From a virus, in IMG/VR virus record IMGVR_UViG_3300028920_000752, positions 1-28,858 of that record: a stretch of DNA of 28,858 nt. One strand, given 5' to 3'. Shown here piece after piece: positions 5,498 through 10,417 of the stretch. The notes under the pieces were generated by a model. It saw only the letters and a list, made by a program, of their open reading frames with translations. It was not told the origin of the DNA and did no database searches. The position numbers and the translations under genes were made by a program. Position 1 is the first letter of the stretch; each line of letters opens with the position of its first letter.

Positions 5498-5724
5498 AAC
5501 CCTGCCGCTCGGTGTGTGTCGGCGAGGATGGGATTGTCGGCGTGCATGTCCTGCGTGGGACAAAACTGCTATTCCACGGCTGCTGTGATTGCGGCCTCCG
5601 CCATCGGATCGAGTTCGAGTGGCCGGAAGACGGCGTAGTGATGAAGTGGACAAGGTTGCCGAACGCCGAGCATCATGCGCGCTGTCAAGCGTCGCCTGAA
5701 TGCTCTTGTTCTGTGGAGGATTGA
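5389..5724 (+). CDS. Cys-rich small protein (cassette gene)
   Basis: A 111-residue product starting at ATG 5389 in the loop of site E. Residues 1-34 (to about VLVGQ) are encoded by the site's right arm and are Arg/Pro/Ser-rich. The body CRSVCVGEDGIVGVHVLRGTK reads as beta strands, followed by HGCCDCGLRHRIEFEW and GVVMKWTRLPNAEHHARC, with late cysteines CSC. A CxxC-type pair plus His residues suggests a zinc-stabilised beta domain. The gene runs through the whole short site F and stops 10 bases past its R' end, so its tail is also site-encoded. No family recognised. Confidence 0.6.
   Translation: MNRTRGNIGDTSEPSAGRGRAEKPPPSRNMLDVLVGQPCRSVCVGEDGIVGVHVLRGTKLLFHGCCDCGLRHRIEFEWPEDGVVMKWTRLPNAEHHARCQASPECSCSVED
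5658..5714 (+). repeat. attC-like site F (short, about 57 bases)
   Basis: R'' GCCGAAC (5658-5664), R' GTTCTGT (5708-5714). Stem GAGCATCATGCGC (5668-5680) pairs with GCGTCGCCTGAATGCTC (5689-5705) with bulges, leaving a loop of about 8 bases. GTTGCCGAAC at the left differs by one base from the reverse complement of GTTGGGCAAC at the start of its cassette. Confidence 0.7.
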
Positions 5725-5727
5725 CCG

Positions 5728-5910
5728 ATGATTATTGAATGGGCGAAGGACTGCAAGTGCAACACGACGGCCATGCGACCGGGATTCACGTTTCAGCAAC
5801 GCGAAGGCAAGAACAACACAATCACCGTGACGGTGACGTTTCACCCAGGACCGGTGTGCGACGGGTGCGGCAAGCCGTGGAAGCGGGTGCGCGAGGGCAC
5901 GGGTGAGTAG
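5728..5910 (+). CDS. Small protein with two Cys pairs (cassette gene)
   Basis: A 60-residue product; GGAGG sits upstream of ATG 5728, and the start is after the recombination point, so this is a self-contained cassette gene. DCKCNT at residues 8-13 and CDGCGKPW at about 44-51 give a C-x-C ... C-x2-C pair likely to bind one zinc, separated by a beta hairpin (NNTITVTVTFHPG). It ends WKRVREGTGE just before the R'' of site G. Layout resembles small phage zinc-ribbon proteins. Function unknown. Confidence 0.65.
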   Translation: MIIEWAKDCKCNTTAMRPGFTFQQREGKNNTITVTVTFHPGPVCDGCGKPWKRVREGTGE

Positions 5911-5913
5911 TAC

Positions 5914-5975
5914 ACAGAACGCTCCGCGTCAGCATTTGGCGCGAAGCGACAATATGCTGGACGCGATTGTTCGGC
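5914..5975 (+). repeat. attC-like site G (short, 62 bases)
   Basis: R'' ACAGAAC (5914-5920), R' GTTCGGC (5969-5975). Stem CGCGTCAGCAT (5925-5935) pairs with ATGCTGGACGCG (5954-5965) with one extra G bulged on the right arm, as in classical attC sites. ACAGAAC is the exact reverse complement of GTTCTGT at the start of its own cassette. Confidence 0.8.
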
Positions 5976-5991
5976 AAGATGGAGGTAGCAA

Positions 5992-6267
5992 ATGACGTGC
6001 GAATGCAAGCGGGCCCGGAAAACAATCCGAGAGGAGTTCCCGTATGACATTGGGGACATCGTGAATCAGAACGGACACGACGAATTTCCGCTGGTAGTAA
6101 CCGGGTACATCACGGATCAACAACGTCTGTTTGTGCGAGACCCCAGCGGGGCCTTGTCAAAAGGCGACGAGTTTGAAATGCACTTTTGTGAGGTCACGGA
6201 CCACTGGCGCAGGGTGAAGCCGAACGCTACGGGTGAGCGGCCCGAAACCCGCTCGGAGGACGTATGA
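5992..6267 (+). CDS. Hypothetical protein (cassette gene)
   Basis: A 91-residue product with GGAGGT before ATG 5992, after the recombination point. It begins MTCECKRARKTI (C-x-C), then IGDIVNQNGHDEFPLVVTGYITDQQRLFVRDPSGAL, which reads as a small beta-barrel like domain, and DEFEMHFCEVTDHWRRV. The tail KPNATGERPETRSEDV is encoded by the left arm of site H. Its TGA overlaps the next start (ATGA at 6264). Possibly a small nucleic-acid or protein-binding barrel; no family assigned. Confidence 0.65.
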   Translation: MTCECKRARKTIREEFPYDIGDIVNQNGHDEFPLVVTGYITDQQRLFVRDPSGALSKGDEFEMHFCEVTDHWRRVKPNATGERPETRSEDV

Positions 6268-6321
6268 CTACAGAGGCAACGCAGGTGCGGGTTTCGGGTA
6301 CGCTCGACCCGATTGTTCGGT
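6219..6321 (+). repeat. attC-like site H (long loop)
   Basis: R'' GCCGAAC (6219-6225), R' GTTCGGT (6315-6321). The left stem CGGGTGAGCGGCCCGAAACC (from 6230, continuing CGC) pairs with 6287-6310 (GCGGGTTTCGGGTACGCTCG) with a few bulged bases. The loop carries the stop of the previous gene and ATG 6264. GCCGAAC is the reverse complement of GTTCGGC at the start of the cassette. This is one of the clearest hairpins of the array. Confidence 0.85.
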
Positions 6322-6497
6322 GTTCGAATTGCGTGTGGGTTCACAAGTTCAATCCACGCCAAGACGAAATTGACCGAGGGTTGACGATCGGCTGCAAGAA
6401 GCCGGGATGGGAGGGTTATTCGCACGACGATGATCCTGCCTGCGGCGGCGTGTTCTTTACACCGAACGCTGGAGGTGACGCGCATGGAAACCGCTGA
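6264..6497 (+). CDS. Cys-rich small protein (cassette gene)
   Basis: A 77-residue product starting in the loop of site H, with CGGAGGA upstream. The leader TTEATQVRVSGTLDPIVR comes from the right arm of site H. The body has CSNCVWVHKF (C-x2-C), then IGCKKPGWEGY and DPACGGVFFTP, so four cysteines in a C-x2-C ... C ... C layout, plausible for a zinc site. The tail TPNAGGDAHGNR is encoded by the left arm of site I. The next gene starts 14 bases before its stop. No family recognised. Confidence 0.6.
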   Translation: MTTEATQVRVSGTLDPIVRCSNCVWVHKFNPRQDEIDRGLTIGCKKPGWEGYSHDDDPACGGVFFTPNAGGDAHGNR

Positions 6498-6564
6498 ACA
6501 ACGCAACGAATCAACCGAGGAGGTCAGCGCGGTTTCCATGTCGCCGTCCACCTCTTTGTTGGCA
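6461..6564 (+). repeat. attC-like site I (long loop)
   Basis: R'' ACCGAAC (6461-6467), R' GTTGGCA (6558-6564). Left stem GAGGTGACGCGCATGGAAAC (6472-6491, then CGCTGA) pairs with 6523-6554 with four bulged bases. ACACCGAAC is the reverse complement of GTTCGGTGT at the cassette start. The start codon ATG 6484 lies within the left arm itself, so the hairpin in mRNA could mask it. Confidence 0.8.
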
Positions 6565-6798
6565 TGTCCATTTTGCGGAGAGTCAGAAGTTGAAGAACGC
6601 ATGGTGACAGTACACATTGCTGGCGAAAAACCTGAGCGCTACAGCGTGGAATCCGGCGCGGCGCGGTGCGTATACTGCTGGAACTGTGGGGCGAACGCAC
6701 TTGTGCAATGGTGGAGCCGTCGTCATGCCAACGTCGAGCCTCACGGTCGGCGCGATAGCGACGTAGCGTGCAGGCGGCTTGTTGGAGCGGATCAATGA
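6484..6798 (+). CDS. Lar-like restriction-alleviation-type protein (cassette gene)
   Basis: ATG 6484 has GGAGGT upstream. The 104-residue product has a Ser/Glu-rich leader of about 26 residues encoded by site I, then LACPFCGESEVEERMVTV, a central helix/strand region, and CVYCWNCGANALVQWWSRR. The CPFCG start, a second C-x2-C about 40 residues on and the closing W-x-x-R match the layout of Lar-type proteins, which in phages and prophages counter type I restriction. Confirmed function cannot be read from sequence. The gene continues through site J and stops past its R' end; its TGA overlaps the next ATG. Confidence 0.65.
   Translation: METAEQRNESTEEVSAVSMSPSTSLLACPFCGESEVEERMVTVHIAGEKPERYSVESGAARCVYCWNCGANALVQWWSRRHANVEPHGRRDSDVACRRLVGADQ
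6726..6787 (+). repeat. attC-like site J (short, 62 bases)
   Basis: R'' TGCCAAC (6726-6732), R' GTTGGAG (6781-6787). Short stem CCTCACG (6739-6745) with CGTGCAGG (6767-6774) and one bulged base. CATGCCAAC at 6724-6732 is the exact 9-base reverse complement of GTTGGCATG at the start of the same cassette. The stem is weaker than in the other sites but the ends are convincing. Confidence 0.65.
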
Positions 6799-7037
6799 AA
6801 AGCCGATGGCAACTCGACACGGACTATTTGGCAGACTGTAGCCTGTTTTCCACTGAGCCGGTCATGCGTGAGTGCCCGTACTGCCGTGAGACGTTCAAGC
6901 CGCGATGGAACCCGCCGACGCCCAACCAGACGTTCGGACACTGGCAGCGGTTCTGCTCGCGGACTTGCTGGAAGCTGTGGAATGAGGAGCATCGCTCCAA
7001 CGCCCGGAGTCAGGCGCTCCGGGGAAAGGACGATTGA
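6795..7037 (+). CDS. Small zinc-finger-like protein (cassette gene)
   Basis: An 80-residue product; ATG 6795 overlaps the previous stop and has TTGGAGCGG upstream, part of which is the R' of site J. It contains MRECPYCRETFKPR, then FGHWQRFCSRTCWKLWNEE: C-x2-C about 35 residues before C-x3-C, the layout of treble-clef or MYM-like zinc fingers that often bind nucleic acid. The tail RSNARSQALRGKDD is encoded by the left arm of site K. Probably a phage zinc-finger protein of unknown target. Confidence 0.65.
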   Translation: MKSRWQLDTDYLADCSLFSTEPVMRECPYCRETFKPRWNPPTPNQTFGHWQRFCSRTCWKLWNEEHRSNARSQALRGKDD

Positions 7038-7087
7038 TATGAAGAAAAAGCGCGGAACCCGGAGTCGCCTGCACTCCGTTGTTCTCA
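6995..7087 (+). repeat. attC-like site K (long loop)
   Basis: R'' CTCCAAC (6995-7001), R' GTTCTCA (7081-7087). Left stem from GCCCGGAGTCAGGCGCTCCG (7002-7021) pairs with CGGAGTCGCCTGCACTCCG (7060-7078), with a bulged base in each of two positions. CGCTCCAAC is the 9-base reverse complement of GTTGGAGCG at the start of its cassette. The loop contains ATG 7039. Confidence 0.85.
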
Positions 7088-7281
7088 AGCCCTGCCCGTT
7101 TTGCGGTTGTGACATGGGCGTGCTTGAGTTGGGCGGCGGGTTTGAGTGGTATGGACGGCACAAGTCAATGTGCCCCCTGGAGTGTAACCCGTCTGGATCA
7201 TACGGGCGCGTTGGCGACATGGCTGACGCATGGAACATGAGGCTTGAGAACAGCGCAATAAGTGGAAAATCGCGCTACTAA
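7039..7281 (+). CDS. Lar-like restriction-alleviation-type protein (cassette gene)
   Basis: An 80-residue product with GGAAAGGA upstream of ATG 7039. A basic leader MKKKRGTRSRLHSVV from the right arm of site K is joined to LKPCPFCGCDMGVLELGGG, then WYGRHKSMCPLEC and GDMADAWNMRLEN. LKPCPFCG at the start, a second cysteine pair and the A-D-A-W-N-x-R near the end match the Lar/restriction-alleviation family closely; these proteins reduce cleavage by host type I restriction enzymes. It is the second such gene in the array (the first at 6484). It ends inside site L, the last of the array. Confidence 0.75.
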   Translation: MKKKRGTRSRLHSVVLKPCPFCGCDMGVLELGGGFEWYGRHKSMCPLECNPSGSYGRVGDMADAWNMRLENSAISGKSRY

Positions 7282-7298
7282 TGCGCCACTTGTCCCCT
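7245..7298 (+). repeat. attC-like site L (last of array, right end degenerate)
   Basis: R'' TGAGAAC (7245-7251) with GGCTTGAGAAC as the exact 11-base reverse complement of GTTCTCAAGCC at the cassette start. Stem GCGCAATAAGT (7253-7263) pairs with ACTAATGCGC (7277-7286) with a bulge and a mismatch. The right end reads CACTTGTCCCC instead of a GTT box. It is followed by several TGTCC repeats (7292-7316). Confidence 0.65.
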
Positions 7299-7324
7299 AT
7301 TGTCCATTCCTGTCCATTTTTGTC

Positions 7325-7353
7325 TTGACAAGCCTGTCAGTCTGTGCTAGACC
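7325..7353 (+). promoter_or_regulatory. Predicted sigma70-type promoter driving the head genes
   Basis: A perfect -35 TTGACA (7325-7330), a 17-base spacer and an extended -10 TGcTAGACC (-10 at 7348-7353). The -10 hexamer matches TATAAT at only three positions but the TG extension and perfect -35 compensate. Transcription would begin about 7360, at or just before ATG 7362, implying a leaderless message. Confidence 0.5.
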
Positions 7354-7361
7354 TAGCTAGC

Positions 7362-7772
7362 ATGGAAGAGAACCAGTCTCTATTTGCCATCCCGCCTATC
7401 AATGACGGCGATGAGCCTCTCCTCGCTTTTCTGCCCGGCCATTGGCTTCTAGTCCACCACTGCGCCGCCCCGCTTGACGTGCATTTCAAGGACAATGCTG
7501 GCCGCGATGTCACGTTGTATAAGCCAGACAAGAACATCGACGACACGCTCGAATGCGAAGTGATTGCGGTTGGCGCTCGCTGTGGAAAGCCACGCAGGAT
7601 GCCGAAGAAAGACCGCAAGAAGCGCGGCTATCCGGCTGCGCTCAATAACCCCCTGAAGAAAGGTGACCGCGTGCTCGTCCCAGAGATAGACGAGGACACG
7701 AAGCGAACGCCATGGGACAAAGACGAATACTATGTTGACGAATCAGCCGTGATTGCGATCTGCCATGAGTGA
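7362..7772 (+). CDS. GroES-like co-chaperonin
   Basis: A 136-residue protein with the GroES (Cpn10) layout: a first strand HWLLVHHCAAP, a loop ending DVTLYKPDKN (equivalent to the mobile loop with its I-V-L contact to GroEL), ECEVIAVGARCG (the conserved G/E-V-x-A-V-G), then LKKGDRVLVPEIDE (the v-k-x-G-D-x-V-l motif) and EYYVDESAVIAI (the y-x-x-v-x-e-x-d-I-x-A closing motif). Cellular GroES is about 97 residues; the extra length is partly a basic insert RRMPKKDRKKRGYPAALNNP. Phage co-chaperonins such as T4 gp31 adapt host GroEL to fold capsid protein, and this gene sits just before portal and capsid genes. ATG 7362 chosen (GTG 7344 lies within the promoter); no Shine-Dalgarno sequence. Confidence 0.8.
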   Translation: MEENQSLFAIPPINDGDEPLLAFLPGHWLLVHHCAAPLDVHFKDNAGRDVTLYKPDKNIDDTLECEVIAVGARCGKPRRMPKKDRKKRGYPAALNNPLKKGDRVLVPEIDEDTKRTPWDKDEYYVDESAVIAICHE

Positions 7773-10014
7773 AGAACAAGTCATCGAGCTTACAGAAGCT
7801 ATGTCTGCCGTCGTGGATGTGCCGGTCGAGATGGACGAGCCGAAGCAAGAGGCGAAGCCATACTACCAAGATCCGCCGGAGAACATCGCGGCCCGAAAAG
7901 GCAAGAAGGCCCAGGAGACCGTAAACAAGTTCCGCAAGCGTTCTGCGTCATGGCTTAGAAAGTTCAAGAACCGCAACGCGAGAAAAGATTTTGACGAGAA
8001 GCTGGACGAATGGGATGCCATGTGGCGAGCGTCTCTCACGGCCACCTATCGGCGCAATGACCAACTCAACACCAACGAGGATGGCGACACGGAGAAGAAG
8101 ACAAGATCGAACGTCGCGTCCACGGCCTTCCATCAGCGTGTGGCAGTCCGCACCAGCAACCGCTCGATGATAATGTTCCAGGAAGGCAAGATGCCGTTCC
8201 GCGAGGAGCCATTGCCGGGAACAGACGAGTACACCGAGAACGAGGGACAGCGTGTCGCCGACTATCACAATCTGCTGAATGAGCTAACATGGTCGATGGA
8301 CGGCGTGCCTGCGAAGCTGAAGGACGCCCTGCTATTCTGCGGCAAGAACAGCCTGCAAGTGATGGCGATAGAGTGGGATCGTCGCAAGCGCATGATCCCT
8401 GACCGCGTAGCGACGGATTACGATGAGAACGGTATTCCGACCGCCTACGACTTCAAGGACAAGGAAGAGATCATCGCAGATCATCCCACGTTGCGCTTGG
8501 TGGACATCAAAGACTTCTATTTTGACAACCTGGTTGACGACGAAGAACGGTGGGTATGCACCATTGAGAAGTTCAACGCGATCATGCCTGAGCTGATGGA
8601 GCAGGCCCGGATAAAGAACGGCTATACGAATCTCGACAAACTGAAGACCAAGCATCTCTATGTCAACGAGGGAGACAACGAGACATTGCGGCATCGCGCC
8701 GAAAACGCGGATGAGGAAAGCGACGAGGACGCGACCGGGGCCTTCAAGATGAAACGGGTATTCCTGCGTGCGCCGATCAATGATGACGGCGTATGGGATG
8801 AGAAGAAAACGCCCGCAACGGAATGGTGGGAAGGGATATTCGGCGGGGAATTGGGCGAGACCGACGCGGTGTGTGTCATGCTGCGCAAGCGTAGAGACTT
8901 GGCCGGGATCTCGATGTACAAGCTCATGCACGAGATGCGGGACGACAAGGGTGCCTTGCACATGGGATCGGCAGAGCTTATCGCCTCACTCTATTGGGAG
9001 CATTACACGACCAAGAATCAGCTATACGATATGCGGGATAGGCTCGTCAACGTGCCTTACTTGGCTGAGGCCGGATCTATTCTATCGCAGGGCCGACAAA
9101 TGGAAGGTAATATCACGACGTACATCAAGCCTGGACGCGAAGTCAAACCGGCTCCGATCTTAGACGCAACGTCGCCGATTCTCCAAAGCCTCTCCGATAT
9201 CGGACGCGAGATGGACGATGCGCTGCACACGACACCGCCCGTCATGGGCATGGCGAGAGCGCGTGTATCGGCTACTGGCGAGAAACAGGCTCTAGAGCAA
9301 GGCTTGAAGCCGATCACGGAGGATACACGCTACATGGCGGATCAGGTATTCCCGTGGATGGCGAGTATGTACAGGCGGCTATGGCGCTTTTATGGCGATC
9401 CGAAGCGTATTGTGACGGTGACACGCCAAGGCGAGAATGTCGAGATACGACCTGCGGAATTGTATGGGCCGCTACGCACTCGCGTTACCTGCGTTGACCA
9501 CTTTGAATCGGACGTGACACGGCGTGCAGAGCAAGACAAGTTCTTGCAGGTGATCTTCCCGTTTATGGCGAAGGACATCGGGCGAAAACAGCGTCTTATG
9601 ATTTATCGTCAACTACTTGAAGACCGAAAGATCGTTGACAATATCCCTGCGGTGCTTCCATTCGATGGCGACTATGATGCAGAGCATCACGCCGACGAAG
9701 AGAACGCAATGATGCTTTATCAGGGCACGATGGAGTATCCGAGTCAGGGTGAAGATAACGATGTGCATCTTTCGCGGCATCATGCCGCCGAGGCGCTCTA
9801 TGGGCAAATGCCCAAAGAGGATCAGAACAACGAAAAGTTATCAATGCTCAAGTTGCACATACAGCTCACGGAACAGATGAAGGAACAGGCTATGGCCGCC
9901 ACTCCTGCGCAATCGGCGCTCCAGCCAGAAACTGCGGCTCAGACACCGGGCGAAGAGAGTGGCGATCAACTTGCGGCAGGATACGGAGATCTCGGACAGG
10001 CAGGGCCAGCATAA
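7765..10014 (+). CDS. Portal protein
   Basis: A 749-residue acidic protein starting at ATG 7765, overlapping the co-chaperonin stop by 8 bases. I call it portal from position (after terminase, before scaffold and capsid), size (that of podovirus-type portals) and segments: a basic N-terminal helix with RKDFDEKLDEWDAMWRASLTATY, a wing-like alpha/beta region with LVDIKDFYFDNL, and a helical stretch ILQSLSDIGREMDDALHTTPPVMG followed by ARVSATGEKQALEQGLKP, like the portal stem/clip region. The C-terminal 100 residues are Gln/Glu/Ala-rich and probably disordered or coiled. A portal dodecamer forms the DNA entry vertex of the head. Confidence 0.7.
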   Translation: MSEEQVIELTEAMSAVVDVPVEMDEPKQEAKPYYQDPPENIAARKGKKAQETVNKFRKRSASWLRKFKNRNARKDFDEKLDEWDAMWRASLTATYRRNDQLNTNEDGDTEKKTRSNVASTAFHQRVAVRTSNRSMIMFQEGKMPFREEPLPGTDEYTENEGQRVADYHNLLNELTWSMDGVPAKLKDALLFCGKNSLQVMAIEWDRRKRMIPDRVATDYDENGIPTAYDFKDKEEIIADHPTLRLVDIKDFYFDNLVDDEERWVCTIEKFNAIMPELMEQARIKNGYTNLDKLKTKHLYVNEGDNETLRHRAENADEESDEDATGAFKMKRVFLRAPINDDGVWDEKKTPATEWWEGIFGGELGETDAVCVMLRKRRDLAGISMYKLMHEMRDDKGALHMGSAELIASLYWEHYTTKNQLYDMRDRLVNVPYLAEAGSILSQGRQMEGNITTYIKPGREVKPAPILDATSPILQSLSDIGREMDDALHTTPPVMGMARARVSATGEKQALEQGLKPITEDTRYMADQVFPWMASMYRRLWRFYGDPKRIVTVTRQGENVEIRPAELYGPLRTRVTCVDHFESDVTRRAEQDKFLQVIFPFMAKDIGRKQRLMIYRQLLEDRKIVDNIPAVLPFDGDYDAEHHADEENAMMLYQGTMEYPSQGEDNDVHLSRHHAAEALYGQMPKEDQNNEKLSMLKLHIQLTEQMKEQAMAATPAQSALQPETAAQTPGEESGDQLAAGYGDLGQAGPA

Positions 10015-10292
10015 TGGCAGAGCGGCTATATCCGATCCTTGAAGGACGGATCGAAGTGCCAGCACGACGGCTGGTAGAGTTGGGCCATCTGATCGAGGCG
10101 GCACAATGGCCAGCTCTTATGGTGGTGCTGTCGCAATATCAGCAAGAGGTTCAGAGATCAACACTGTCTCCGACTTGTTCAGACTTTCAGCATCGGAGGA
10201 ATATCGGCGTCAACCAGGTACTTGACGAATTGCTAGCACTCGAAAAGGAGGTGAAGGACACCCTCAATAACATCATCGACGAACAAGATTGA
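10014..10292 (+). CDS. Hypothetical helical protein (92 aa)
   Basis: The start overlaps the portal stop (TAATG). The product is mostly alpha-helical: RRLVELGHLIEAAQWPALMVVLSQYQQEV, a polar middle with one cysteine, then VLDELLALEKEVKDTLNNI. No domain is recognised. A small helical protein after the portal may be a head-assembly accessory; the position is the only support. Confidence 0.6.
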   Translation: MAERLYPILEGRIEVPARRLVELGHLIEAAQWPALMVVLSQYQQEVQRSTLSPTCSDFQHRRNIGVNQVLDELLALEKEVKDTLNNIIDEQD

Positions 10293-10306
10293 TCGACCAC
10301 TAATCT

Positions 10307-10380
10307 AAACCAGGATGAAGGGTAGCCGGTGTGTGTTTTTCCTGGTTCACGCATCGGTCCCGATTCCTGGTTTTTGTTTT
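10307..10380 (+). terminator. Possible terminator or attenuator with alternative stems
   Basis: AAACCAGGA (10307-10315) can pair with either AGGA-complement TCCTGGTT (10340-10347) or TCCTGGTTT (10365-10373). The second copy is followed by TTGTTTT, a terminator-like U tract. The loops are 24 and 49 bases, long for a simple terminator. The two pairings exclude each other. The gap 10293-10417 holds no gene. Confidence 0.35.
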
Positions 10381-10417
10381 ATGCGGGTAGCCTGGGAGGG
10401 TCCGCTAGGAGGCAACA

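Larger units (their letters stand above)
4087..7298 (+). mobile_element. Integron-like gene-cassette array without integrase (CALIN-like) in a phage genome
   Basis: About 3.2 kb holding small genes separated by ten attC-like inverted repeats (A-C and E-L here, with D degenerate). Each site has a left end with AAC and a right end with GTT, imperfect stems with single bulged bases, and either a short loop or one of up to about 80 bases. The first bases of a cassette (after GTT of one site) reappear in reverse complement at the left end of the next site: GTTATGCGCC with GGCGCATAAC, GTTGGCATG with CATGCCAAC, GTTGGAGCG with CGCTCCAAC, and GTTCTCAAGCC with GGCTTGAGAAC. This is the pattern left by tyrosine-recombinase integron cassettes that circularise through one attC. 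No integron integrase or attI is recognisable in the window, so mobilisation would need an enzyme supplied elsewhere. Confidence 0.8.

Noticed and set aside
4087-7298. CRISPR array or REP-type repeats
   Set aside because: The repeats are inverted and imperfect, differ in sequence between sites, vary in length and are separated by genes rather than equal spacers.
8332-8961. Minus-strand ORF opposite the portal gene
   Set aside because: Antisense shadow of a well-supported long gene, with no ribosome site or recognisable domain.
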